DNA of 64,000 bases from Fibrella aquatilis (GCF_017353255.1 NZ_JAFMYU010000010.1:145581-209580); one strand, 5' to 3'; positions 8,655-16,647 are shown, counted from the first letter of the stretch. Notes: generated from the sequence alone by a model not told the origin. Translations and numbers: made by a program.

Positions 8655-9233
8655 TTAATTCTCTCCCTCAATCTCCCTCCTCAACTGGTCATACCACGCT
8701 TGGCCGTAGGCGCGGACGAGGGCGTTGCTGACGAATTTATAGACGGGTACGCCAAGTTGCTTGCCGAAACCACAGGCGGGACTGCAAATGGGCCAGCGGT
8801 CGTAGTTTAAGGCGTGGTATTGCTCGTATTTGGTTACGCGGATAGGGTATAGATGGCACGAAATAGGCTTCGGCCAGTCTATTTTGCCGTCGTTATAGGC
8901 CGCTTCAATGCCGCATTTTAGGATGTTTTTTTCGTCGTAGATAGCGTAAACGCACTCGCGGCCACCCACGGTGGTGGTCACGTAGTCGCCATCGCCTTCC
9001 GCGTCGATGTCCTGTTCATACAGCCCCTGCGCTTCGATAGCCGCAATACCCGCCGCCGACAGGTAGGGTTTCACCGCCGGATATATCTCCTGTAGTTTGG
9101 CCAGTTCGTCGCGCTCTAATGGGGCACCGGCGTCGCCTTCTACGCAGCAGGCACCCTTGCACTTATCAAGATTGCAGACAAAAAATTGCTCGGCGATGTC
9201 GTCACTGATGACGGTGTTGTCGATGAGGATCAT
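8655..9233 (-). CDS. DUF3109 family cysteine-rich protein
   Basis: A 192-residue cytoplasmic protein of the DUF3109 family, widespread in Bacteroidota and of unknown function. It shows the expected cysteine pattern: [17 protein letters not shown] near residues 19-33, then ECVYAI and LKCGIEA around 95-110, [11 protein letters not shown] near 130 and [11 protein letters not shown] near 155. Eight or more conserved cysteines suggest metal or iron-sulfur binding of the YkgJ type, but the ligand is not known. It is the last gene of an operon with the LysM transglycosylase (18-base gap) and the O-methyltransferase. Confidence 0.9.
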   Translation of the reverse strand: MILIDNTVISDDIAEQFFVCNLDKCKGACCVEGDAGAPLERDELAKLQEIYPAVKPYLSAAGIAAIEAQGLYEQDIDAEGDGDYVTTTVGGRECVYAIYDEKNILKCGIEAAYNDGKIDWPKPISCHLYPIRVTKYEQYHALNYDRWPICSPACGFGKQLGVPVYKFVSNALVRAYGQAWYDQLRREIEGEN

Positions 9234-9251
9234 AGTCTTCTATCAGCCAGC

Positions 9252-11771
9252 TTACTGGCTAACGCGCAGTTTCTGGCCTTCTTTTACGCCCAGGTCGGGC
9301 AGTTTGTTCCATTCCATCAATTGTTCGATGGTTACATCATATTGCTTCGACACGCGATAGAGCGTCTCCCCTTTGGCCACCGTATGGTATACTGGCCCGG
9401 CTGGTTTTGTCGGCGTAACTACTGGCTGTTCAATAGTCTCTGATTCAACCGGTTGCGTTGCTGACACAACGGGTTTCGGCGATGTGGGCTGGCCCGTAGG
9501 GTAGCCAGCAGGCACGTTAGGCATGGTCAGCTTCTGGCCCACCGACAGCTTATCGTCGAGGGTGAGGCCGTTGGCAGTCAGCAGGTCTTCTACCCGGATA
9601 CCATAATACCGCGACAAGCTGTAGAACGTCTGCCCCGCCTCGATGGTATGGCTTACAGATCGACTACCAGCCGGGCTTGTGGTCGGGCGAGTGGCCGACA
9701 CCTCCGTGCGCGGGGCCTCAGTACGGGATGTATTTGCAGTGCGGCTGCTGGGCGCGTTGTCGGCGGGAGTAGCCGGGCGGGTCATGGGCGGCAGCGGGTT
9801 AGGGTCGGTATAAGGCTGATTTCGAATGGGGGCCTCTTGCCCTTTCTTCGGCACCGGCGGTTGCTCTTCACCCAAATCAACGGTACGCGTGGGCCGTCCC
9901 GACGTCCGTCTGCCCGACGAGCTAGCCGTAGGGTCGGGCGTTTGTGGATAGCTGGCTGGAGTGGCAGGGCGGGTCATGGGTGGCATCGGGTTGGGGTCCG
10001 TATAGGTCTGATTTCGAATCCCTCCTTCACGGCTACCTGCTGCGGGCCGGGCGGGCGTGGTGCGCTCCCGTTCGGGTTCACCTTCGGCCCGCACGATGAT
10101 GGTGCGCTGTGGTGAACCGGCGTCAGTAGCAGGCACCGTCACTGAGGGTGTAGGGCGGGCGGCGGGGGCGTTCACGGGGGGCGTGTTGGCATCTGTGGCC
10201 GGGGTAGTGCCCACCGGGCGGGTCATGGGCGGCAGTGGGTTAGGGTCGGTGTAGGGCTGGTTGCGTTTGGCAGGGGTCATCTCCGGCTCTGGCGTAGCGC
10301 TACCCACCAGTTTAGGTTGGTAGCGTTTCCGCTCAGAGGCATTGCGTGGTATGTTGTTAATGGCCGTGCGGGCATCGCCGGTACTGCTCTGGTCGGCCAC
10401 GGGGCGGGTGCTGGGCGTGGCCGGCGACGGGTCATACACGGGTGGCGTCGGGGCATTGATCACCTCTACGGGTGTTTTGCTGGGTCGTTTTTCGCGCAGC
10501 CACAGTACCCGGCCCACCTGCAATTTCTGCACCCGGTCCATGCGGTTGTAGCGGATAAGCTTTTTCAGCCGAATGCCATACCGTTGCGAAATGCTGCGCA
10601 TGCTCTCGTCGGGGCGGGCGGTGTGGAAAGGCACTAGGGCTTTTTTGCGCTTCTTCGCCAGGTAGTATACCTCGCCGGGCACCAGTAAGTCGCGCTCGCC
10701 TAAATCATTAAACCGCAAAAAACTAGACAGGCTAATTTTCGATTTCCGCGCCAGCGAGGCCGAGTTGTCATTGGCCTGCGCCTGTACACCCGGCAAGCCG
10801 TTGATTTCATAGAGAATAGGCTCGTTGTCTGACCGCGTCACCATCGTGACCAGCTTCAACACCGGAAAGCCAATATCGTCGGTGGGAATGTTCTTGAGTT
10901 TAGTGTCGGTGGCCACCACCATCCGCTGCCGCACGTCGTTGATCTGGCCATTCGGAATGGGCACGGTCAGGATATACGCTTTGTCAGATGGCACCTGATC
11001 GGTCAGCAGCCAGCGGTTGTAATTCCGAATGTCGGCCACGGGAACGGCTAGTTCGGTGGCAATGTCGCTCACGTTTTTACCACCACCGCCGGGATATTCC
11101 ACCAAGGCAAAAGGCAGACTGGGCTGGTAGGTTTTCACGGCGTGTTCAATGGCTAGCTTGTGGGCAAAAAACCGCAGTACGTAGCGGTCGGTACTGCCGC
11201 TCAGGGTAATGTCGTGCGAGTTGGCCCAGTCGGGCGATACAATCTTGCTAATACCGCCCGTGCCCAGGTAAAACGAGAACAGGGCCGACACCCAGTTGTT
11301 ATACATCCCGTTGCTGCGGCGCAGGTAGCGGGCAGCCGCATGGGTCGAAGCCAGAATGTGCTTCCGCTCATCGACCTGATCATTCACGGTCAGGCCATAG
11401 TCGGTAGCGGTTTCGCGTTTAAACTGCCAGAACCCCACCGCCTGCGATGACGACACGGCGTCGGGCGTGAGCGAGCTTTCCTGCATGGCCAGGTATTTAA
11501 AATCGGTGGGCATCTCGTCGGTGAGCAGGGCGTTTTCCATCAAGGGAAAGTACAGCAGCGCCCGGTCAAGCTTGGCATACCAGTAGGAACGGTTGGCAAC
11601 CAGCGCGTTGACGTCCTGCTGAATCAAGCGGCGGGCATCGTCGTCGAACCGCACGGTCAGATCGGCAAAGGTCACCTGGTCGGGCACCGTGGGGCGATCA
11701 ATAGTGGGCGCAGGTTGAGCCGCTGCCAGCAGACCTGCCAAGCTAAAAAGTAGGGTGAGGAGGCGTTTCAT
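9252..11771 (-). CDS. MltD-like lytic transglycosylase with three LysM domains
   Basis: An 839-residue exported murein hydrolase that cleaves the glycan between MurNAc and GlcNAc to give an anhydro end. A signal peptide (MKRLLTLLFSLAGLLAAAQ) comes first. The transglycosylase domain spans about 65-210, with catalytic Glu98 in LAMQESS and the motifs SSSQAVGFWQF and YLRRS. LysM-type peptidoglycan-binding domains lie at about 382-428 (degenerate), 690-735 and 794-839. Between them is a long Pro/Thr-rich linker that contains three copies of a 17-residue motif RNQPYTDPNPLPPMTRP, two with small changes. The gene lies between an O-methyltransferase (10-base gap) and DUF3109, all in one likely transcript. 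Confidence 0.93.
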   Translation of the reverse strand: MKRLLTLLFSLAGLLAAAQPAPTIDRPTVPDQVTFADLTVRFDDDARRLIQQDVNALVANRSYWYAKLDRALLYFPLMENALLTDEMPTDFKYLAMQESSLTPDAVSSSQAVGFWQFKRETATDYGLTVNDQVDERKHILASTHAAARYLRRSNGMYNNWVSALFSFYLGTGGISKIVSPDWANSHDITLSGSTDRYVLRFFAHKLAIEHAVKTYQPSLPFALVEYPGGGGKNVSDIATELAVPVADIRNYNRWLLTDQVPSDKAYILTVPIPNGQINDVRQRMVVATDTKLKNIPTDDIGFPVLKLVTMVTRSDNEPILYEINGLPGVQAQANDNSASLARKSKISLSSFLRFNDLGERDLLVPGEVYYLAKKRKKALVPFHTARPDESMRSISQRYGIRLKKLIRYNRMDRVQKLQVGRVLWLREKRPSKTPVEVINAPTPPVYDPSPATPSTRPVADQSSTGDARTAINNIPRNASERKRYQPKLVGSATPEPEMTPAKRNQPYTDPNPLPPMTRPVGTTPATDANTPPVNAPAARPTPSVTVPATDAGSPQRTIIVRAEGEPERERTTPARPAAGSREGGIRNQTYTDPNPMPPMTRPATPASYPQTPDPTASSSGRRTSGRPTRTVDLGEEQPPVPKKGQEAPIRNQPYTDPNPLPPMTRPATPADNAPSSRTANTSRTEAPRTEVSATRPTTSPAGSRSVSHTIEAGQTFYSLSRYYGIRVEDLLTANGLTLDDKLSVGQKLTMPNVPAGYPTGQPTSPKPVVSATQPVESETIEQPVVTPTKPAGPVYHTVAKGETLYRVSKQYDVTIEQLMEWNKLPDLGVKEGQKLRVSQ
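9774..10266. repeat. Three dispersed in-gene copies of a ~50-base repeat
   Basis: Near-identical stretches at about 9774-9827, 9967-10020 and 10215-10266, spaced 190-250 bases apart, encode the RNQPYTDPNPLPPMTRP motif in the linker of the LysM transglycosylase. The copies keep DNA identity as well as protein identity, which points to recent duplication or gene conversion. Recombination between them would shorten or lengthen the linker. Confidence 0.85.
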
Positions 11772-11781
11772 AGGGGTAGGG

Positions 11782-12426
11782 TTAGCGTTTGCGGGCCATC
11801 ATAATCCCGTCTCGAACGGGCAGAAGCACATTGTCGACGCGGGGGTCGTCGTGAATTTTCTGGTTAAACGCCCTGACCGCCCGGGTCACGGGGTCATTGG
11901 CCTGCTCAGGGTCGACTACTTTGCCACTCCAGAGCACATTATCGGCCAAGATGAGGCCACCAGGCCTTACCTGATCGAAAATAAGGTCATAGTAAAGCGC
12001 ATAGTTTTCTTTGTCGGCGTCGATGAAAACAAGGTCAAACACTTCGTCGGCGAGAGTCTCCAGCACAATAGCGGCGTCGCCAAGCCGGAAATCGATCTGA
12101 TCTACGTAGGGCGACTCAGACCAGTATGTCCGGGCTATTGTTTCCAGTTCTTCATTTTTGTCGATGGTGAAGAGCCGACCATCTGGGGCTAGTCCCTCGG
12201 CCAGGCAGAGCGCTGAATAACCCGTGTAAGTGCCTATTTCCAGAATTCGACGGGGCTGCATCAGGTGCGAGATCAGGGCCAGCAGCCGCCCCTGCCCATG
12301 CCCTGATAACATTCGGGGGCGCAACACATGGGCATACGTATCGCGGTTAAGCCGACGGAGCAAGTCCGGTTCGGGCGTCGTGAGGGCGTCAGCGTAGGTG
12401 GCTAAATCGACTGGAAGAAAATCCAT
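11782..12426 (-). CDS. Class I SAM-dependent O-methyltransferase
   Basis: A 214-residue enzyme of the caffeoyl-CoA/catechol O-methyltransferase family (methyltransf_3), which transfers a methyl group from S-adenosylmethionine to a hydroxyl, usually with a divalent metal. Motif I is LEIGTYTGYSALCLAEGL at about 58-75, motif II carries FTIDKNEE, and the metal-binding motif is VFIDADKENYALYYD near 132-147, followed by LILADNVLWSGKVVDP. The family length is usual. It is the first gene of an operon with the LysM transglycosylase and DUF3109. The acceptor is unknown; bacterial members often act on small phenolics or tRNA. Confidence 0.9.
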   Translation of the reverse strand: MDFLPVDLATYADALTTPEPDLLRRLNRDTYAHVLRPRMLSGHGQGRLLALISHLMQPRRILEIGTYTGYSALCLAEGLAPDGRLFTIDKNEELETIARTYWSESPYVDQIDFRLGDAAIVLETLADEVFDLVFIDADKENYALYYDLIFDQVRPGGLILADNVLWSGKVVDPEQANDPVTRAVRAFNQKIHDDPRVDNVLLPVRDGIMMARKR

Positions 12427-12600
12427 TAAAGTCGCCTGGCGGTGGTGATAGAAGTAAAAGTACGTCTTTCTACCAAAACGATGGGCCTCGGTTTAGCGTA
12501 TGCACGGGTTGACCAGGTACGCAAAGGCAGGTAAGCAGAGCCGCTATTTTGACATAATCTAAATAGTATATATCTTCGATCTGCTTTATCGACAAATTAG

Positions 12601-12762
12601 ATGCTTTATTCCATCAACTCCGACCAATCAGGCTTAGAAACCCTGATTGTGCTCCCGCTGCATAACGGTAATACATTCACCAATGGTGCTGACTGCGTGT
12701 TCAAGAAATGCTGTAAGAAATACAAAAAGGGCAAACGCTGCAAAAGCTGCCCGGATAAATAG
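12601..12762 (+). CDS. Small cysteine-rich basic protein of 53 residues
   Basis: A 54-codon frame whose C-terminal part is very distinctive: five cysteines among lysines in DCVFKKCCKKYKKGKRCKSC, spaced C-x4-CC-x8-C-x2-C. Similar short KCCKKYKKGKRCKRCP-type proteins are familiar in Bacteroidota genomes and have no known function; a small metal-binding or nucleic-acid-binding role would fit the composition, but this is a guess. The opposite strand is also open across it, yet the cysteine/lysine pattern supports the plus strand. Its TAG stop overlaps the left arm of the hairpin at 12761. It is convergent with the LanB gene. Confidence 0.65.
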   Translation: MLYSINSDQSGLETLIVLPLHNGNTFTNGADCVFKKCCKKYKKGKRCKSCPDK

Positions 12763-12822
12763 TGGCAGTAGTCAGTGATGACGCGCCTTTTTTTGCTGGC
12801 GTCATCACTGACTACTGCCACT
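12761..12822. terminator. Long convergent hairpin with 24-bp perfect stem
   Basis: Arms 12761-12784 and 12799-12822 are exact reverse complements. The loop holds a run of seven T on the plus strand. The left arm begins within the TAG of the small cysteine-rich gene and the right arm ends 4 bases short of the LanB stop. It can serve as a two-way terminator. Confidence 0.85.
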
Positions 12823-12826
12823 TCTT

Positions 12827-15800
12827 CTACTGCAAACTGCGTTCTGCTTTTGCCAATTGCTTAGCTGCTCCGGTTTTTTGGGCAGCTACTGAGTCATAAT
12901 GTTTAGACAGGCAATGGTATAGCACCAACTCGTATACCCGCTGTTTCGAGGGGAACAACCGGTTTACGATCATGTGAATCAGGCTACCGGCAATACTAAA
13001 CAGCTTGTCGGTGCCAGCCACCGCCGTTGCCAGCTGCTGAAGCACGTCTGTTTGCTCCTTTTGCCATTGCCAAACGCCATCGGCAGGATCAAAATTCGGA
13101 TCAACAGCCTGATTAATCAGCGACCGATAGAATCGATACTTGTCGTTGAGTTGGTGCCTCAGTGACGACTCGCCTCCAAACTCCTCGAAAAACTGCTCTT
13201 TCATGTGGCTTAACAACCGCCGACATTCGCCAATAGGTAAGCTCAGCCCAGCCAGTAAGCGATCTATCTTGGCAATGGCCACAGCAAAGCGCAAGTCTTC
13301 ATCAAAGGTGCCATCGGTGTTGGCCAAAAACGTCATTGTCGAGAGACTATCATAATGAAACAACTGTTCACATCGCTCGATCTGCTCCATGCCATAGCGT
13401 TCCAGTTCACGCTGATACGTGTCCACTTGCACCCGGTTTACCACGCCCGACGTAACAGCTTTATGAAAAGCCTTCTCAATAGCCCGAACCACATACTGAT
13501 AAAACTCGACGTGGGGATTGCCCCGGAATCGTAGCCGCAGGTGAGGGTCGGTGTCTTGGTAACGTATATAAAAAAACGCCTGAATAATCTGTGTTTGTAA
13601 CAACTGCTGTACTGTCGGATATATAGACTGAATAAGCAGTTCATCCGAGGCTTTTTCTCCGGTGTAAATTTTCAGATAAAACCACTCACTACCCACCGAA
13701 AACCGACGTTGGGGCAACTGCACGTCGGGCTGGGTAAGGCCGGGCAGTGCCTGTGCTTTGTCATTGTAGAACGGGATAACCACTTCATGGGCAAAAGCCT
13801 CGCGCTGATGCATTAATGGGCATTGCTCGGGCTGATTAAGCAGTTCGACTAGTCGTATGCGCTCATTTTTCCGAATCTCCTGAATCAATAAATCCAGCGA
13901 GGCGGGCACATGCATCGAAATCATCAATTCATTATCGGCCTGAGCAATTGCAAACTGATCGGGTACGCCAGCGGCCGTCAACTGTGCCACCAATTTTAGC
14001 GGATTATCGGGCGAGAGTGTACTACTCTGAAGTTGCCAGGTAGCCCGATTTAGTATCACACGATTGTAACGTACCCGAGGCAGGTAGGCCTGTTGGTGCA
14101 GCACTCCCCAGTTCCAGACAATATTCAAGTGAGCATCCTGCCGTTGCAAATCACACAGAAACCGGTAGATAGGCAATCCCTGCGTAAAATTATGAGCAGT
14201 AGTGAGGCGGGGAATAACACGCTTGTTAAGCCGTTTCGAGCGGAGTACCACCCGGTTGTCATTCACTGACACCATAAGGTCGGATAGAGGAATCTGAAAC
14301 GCAGGATCTACCGACGACTGCCCTAGGTACGGTATTTCATACTGATGAATCATAGGCCGGGTCAGGATATTACCAACCCGGTTCTCAGGCAGGTGGACAA
14401 TCTCGGCAATGATTACGTCAGGGTGATGCTGTTCTTCGGCCACAGAGCAGGCCCGAATCCGTTCGGCCAAGTGAGGATCGCCTTCGCCAAAACGACTTAG
14501 CAGATTTACTGCCGAAGGGCCACTACAGGCAAGTAAGTTAAACTGGAAATCGCCATCGTCGAGGGCTTTTTCTGATCGTGCCAGCATAGATCCGAAGGCG
14601 TAGAAGCTGTCGGGAAGCCGCGTATCGTGTTCCTGCTGCTGCCTGCGGATGTAAGCGAGGTCTTCGTCTGTCAGGACAATTTCCTGCTGCCTGGTGCGGA
14701 GGGCATCAGTATATTTTTCCATCACCAGCGCCTGCCACCAGTCCCAGGCCGTAGTAGTTGGCGACGATGAAGTACCGAACGTGAGGTCGTCGATAAGGGG
14801 CGCATAGCCAACGCCCTGTGTGGATACGCTGCCATACCCAATCCCAAATTCGCTATCGAGCGCCAGCGAAAGGGAGATTTCTTCCTCCTCGTACCGATTG
14901 TCGAATCGGCGTTTGAACACGTCAAGATCAGGATTGGTGGCAGGTTGGTTCAGCACCAGGAGTTTTTCCAGATCGTGCTGTAACAGCCGCATGGCCGACT
15001 GTCCGATAGAGAGGTCGGGCATTTGAAAAAACGAATCGACCTGAACCACGTCGGCCGTTGCCATTTCTAGCTCACGCTGGGCAAACCATGCTCGTGTTTG
15101 AGCGTAGGCAACAAGGCGGTCAGGCTGTTTTAAACAACTAGCCAGTTCGTGCAGGGCTGCTACAGCGTCTGTAGTCCCAGACAAACCGGCTATTCGGTTG
15201 GTAAGTCGCTCGAGGTAATTAATACCCGTCACCGTTGGCTCAATATCGAAGCTCAGAATCTGGCTGTCGATAAGCTGCTCTATGAAGTCTGTGGCCTCAT
15301 CGGTGGCTACGTCTGGAATCAGTGCGGCCAGTTGGTCAATGGTAGCCCCCTGTTGGGCAGCGTCTAGTACCAGGTTGATGTAGTCGTCGGTTTCAACAGC
15401 ACTGATGAAATAGTGGCGCTTGTCGCTGTCGCGCTGCTGTTCCACATACCGCAATGACGACCCAACGGGATACAGCGAAGAATTAGGCCAGAGTTGGAGC
15501 TGCCGGCGAATAATAGGCTGTTCGGTAAGCCAAGTACAAATAGCCTGTAGGCAGTCGGTATCGACACGAGTATAAGGCTGAAGCGCAGTGAGCGATCCGG
15601 CCCGCAAATGCGACTGTTCGGAGAACGTACCCATGGCGCAACCGGCAAACAGGCCATAGGGGGTTGAGCGACTGCACATCCGTATGAAATACTTGTGCAG
15701 CGTAGTCAGCAGTTTCTTCTGCTCAGGGAGTTGCTCGCCTGCCAGCCAACATCGAAACCGTTCGTAAAGCGCGGGCGACGCCGCAAAAAGCGCTTCCTGC

Positions 15801-15934
15801 GCCAGCGGGTCCTGATAGTACTGTCGAAGGACGTCGTCTAGTGAACGAGTGGCTAATTGGCTGTAAAACTGAGCCAATTTACTGAGCGAGTACGTAGGAC
15901 GTCGCAGAACGAAGAAACTGCTCGACTGAATCAT
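12827..15934 (-). CDS. LanB-type lantibiotic dehydratase, full length
   Basis: A 1035-residue class I lanthipeptide dehydratase. LanB enzymes glutamylate Ser and Thr of a precursor peptide from glutamyl-tRNA, then eliminate glutamate to leave dehydroalanine and dehydrobutyrine. The N-terminal dehydratase domain covers about 1-650, with the family block FIRMCSRSTPYGLFAGCAMG near residue 85-105 and RVDTDCLQAI after it. The C-terminal elimination domain (thiopeptide-type/SpaB_C) covers about 745-1010: SEWFYLKIYTGEKASDELL, FFYIRYQDTDPHLRLRF and QVDTYQRELERYG, then FHYDS. It lies downstream of a precursor-like peptide and a degenerate receiver protein on the same strand. No LanC cyclase, LanT or protease lies within the window. 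Confidence 0.92.
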   Translation of the reverse strand: MIQSSSFFVLRRPTYSLSKLAQFYSQLATRSLDDVLRQYYQDPLAQEALFAASPALYERFRCWLAGEQLPEQKKLLTTLHKYFIRMCSRSTPYGLFAGCAMGTFSEQSHLRAGSLTALQPYTRVDTDCLQAICTWLTEQPIIRRQLQLWPNSSLYPVGSSLRYVEQQRDSDKRHYFISAVETDDYINLVLDAAQQGATIDQLAALIPDVATDEATDFIEQLIDSQILSFDIEPTVTGINYLERLTNRIAGLSGTTDAVAALHELASCLKQPDRLVAYAQTRAWFAQRELEMATADVVQVDSFFQMPDLSIGQSAMRLLQHDLEKLLVLNQPATNPDLDVFKRRFDNRYEEEEISLSLALDSEFGIGYGSVSTQGVGYAPLIDDLTFGTSSSPTTTAWDWWQALVMEKYTDALRTRQQEIVLTDEDLAYIRRQQQEHDTRLPDSFYAFGSMLARSEKALDDGDFQFNLLACSGPSAVNLLSRFGEGDPHLAERIRACSVAEEQHHPDVIIAEIVHLPENRVGNILTRPMIHQYEIPYLGQSSVDPAFQIPLSDLMVSVNDNRVVLRSKRLNKRVIPRLTTAHNFTQGLPIYRFLCDLQRQDAHLNIVWNWGVLHQQAYLPRVRYNRVILNRATWQLQSSTLSPDNPLKLVAQLTAAGVPDQFAIAQADNELMISMHVPASLDLLIQEIRKNERIRLVELLNQPEQCPLMHQREAFAHEVVIPFYNDKAQALPGLTQPDVQLPQRRFSVGSEWFYLKIYTGEKASDELLIQSIYPTVQQLLQTQIIQAFFYIRYQDTDPHLRLRFRGNPHVEFYQYVVRAIEKAFHKAVTSGVVNRVQVDTYQRELERYGMEQIERCEQLFHYDSLSTMTFLANTDGTFDEDLRFAVAIAKIDRLLAGLSLPIGECRRLLSHMKEQFFEEFGGESSLRHQLNDKYRFYRSLINQAVDPNFDPADGVWQWQKEQTDVLQQLATAVAGTDKLFSIAGSLIHMIVNRLFPSKQRVYELVLYHCLSKHYDSVAAQKTGAAKQLAKAERSLQ

Positions 15935-15941
15935 AGTTTAT

Positions 15942-15983
15942 AGTATTTATTTCAGAAATCAAATTTCAGAAATAACAAATACT
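15942..15983. promoter_or_regulatory. Nested repeats upstream of the LanB start
   Basis: Two copies of the palindromic 11-mer ATTTCAGAAAT (15949-15959 and 15963-15973) are flanked by AGTATTT (15942-15948) and its complement AAATACT (15977-15983). The block ends 8 bases before the LanB ATG at 15934. It could be an operator or a translational-control hairpin that separates expression of LanB from the upstream precursor. No Bacteroidota promoter is seen between it and the receiver-like gene. Confidence 0.5.
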
Positions 15984-16059
15984 ATTCACTAATAAATCAG
16001 CAAAGTGTTTCTATGGTCCTGCAAAAAGACCGATCAAAGAAATTAAACTATACGTATCG

Positions 16060-16395
16060 TTACCCGTAGATAGATACGTATTGTTCTAAACAAACTGCGA
16101 ACTGTTCAAAAGAGAACGGTTCCGTTAAAAAAGCAAAAGGAGGAAGTGGAATGTTTTTGAACGAATTAGCCGGGTATGGCGATGTAATTATCACTGCCGG
16201 GTACTGCCCCAATACCTCCCAGAAGGGTTCTGGAATATACTCGCTGGGATCTTTGAGGTGCATAAACACCAACGGATCCTTTCCCTCCGAGTACGCAACA
16301 GCCTGGCTTTCAGTAAGCCAGCCTGTTCGACGGAGATAGGCAGCGAGTTGTCTCTGGGAGGCTGCCGAATAATTGAGCAGATGGCACGTTTGCAA
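16060..16395 (-). CDS. Stand-alone degenerate response-regulator receiver protein
   Basis: About 111 residues that align by eye with a LytTR-class receiver domain and stop where the DNA-binding domain would begin. The C-terminal part is clearest: AVIITSPYPANSFKNIPL corresponds to the usual VIFTTAYPEYALEGF and FLTEPFSFEQFAVCLEQY to YLLKPFSFERFLKAV. The phospho-acceptor position has His (LVFMHLKDP instead of LDIxMP), the invariant Lys is Glu (LTEP), and the N-terminal acidic pair is missing. It should therefore not be phosphorylated in the normal way. The frame has no ATG before residue 45; the likely start is TTG at 16395, 4 bases after the stop of the precursor peptide, suggesting translational coupling. 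The role is unknown; a binding partner of the peptide, LanB or the kinase is possible. Confidence 0.6.
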   Translation of the reverse strand: MQTCHLLNYSAASQRQLAAYLRRTGWLTESQAVAYSEGKDPLVFMHLKDPSEYIPEPFWEVLGQYPAVIITSPYPANSFKNIPLPPFAFLTEPFSFEQFAVCLEQYVSIYG

Positions 16396-16399
16396 GGGA

Positions 16400-16534
16400 C
16401 TACCAGCGGGTTACACCAATAATAGTATAGGTACGACCATTGCCCTTTGAAGCGCTCTGACCAACGTTTAGACAAACGATACGAGATGTTTTTACTGACA
16501 GACGGGGAGTGGCGGTTGTTGCTTGGCTTTTCAT
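16400..16534 (-). CDS. Putative class I lanthipeptide precursor, 44 residues
   Basis: A 45-codon frame opening MKSQATTATP. Residues 11-23 (RLSVKTSRIVCLN) match the leader motif of Bacteroidota class I lanthipeptides, which has the form K-L-x-L-x-K-x-T-I-x-x-L. The predicted core, residues 24-44, holds two Ser and three Thr that LanB could dehydrate, but no Cys; the only cysteine is Cys21 in the leader-like part. It ends TRW. The gene has its own Bacteroidota-type promoter and lies upstream of the receiver-like gene and LanB on the same strand. Without a core Cys the product would be a dehydrated linear peptide, or would be closed by another residue. Identification rests on the motif and context; a longer overlapping frame at 16191-16643 has unnatural composition and was rejected. 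Confidence 0.62.
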   Translation of the reverse strand: MKSQATTATPRLSVKTSRIVCLNVGQSASKGNGRTYTIIGVTRW

Positions 16535-16612
16535 GATCGAGATTGGTTGAAAACTTTGGTTGAAAAAACGAAATGGTTAGGGGGTTAGGAATGCGCCTAA
16601 TGACAGACAGTT

Positions 16613-16643
16613 CAAACTTAGCCCTTGTTGTGAACCTGCTCAA
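16613..16643 (-). promoter_or_regulatory. Promoter of the lanthipeptide operon
   Basis: On the minus strand TTG (16641-16643, a partial -33 element) and TAAGTTTG (16613-16620, a full TAnnTTTG -7 element) are 20 bases apart. Transcription would start near 16606, leaving a leader of about 70 bases before the precursor ATG at 16534. Confidence 0.6.
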
Positions 16644-16647
16644 TTAG

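Noticed and set aside
16191..16643. A 150-codon open frame on the minus strand upstream of LanB.
   Set aside because: Its composition is unnatural (many Arg, Ser, Pro, Trp), it overlaps the precursor-like and receiver-like genes in another frame, and it begins upstream of the promoter elements.
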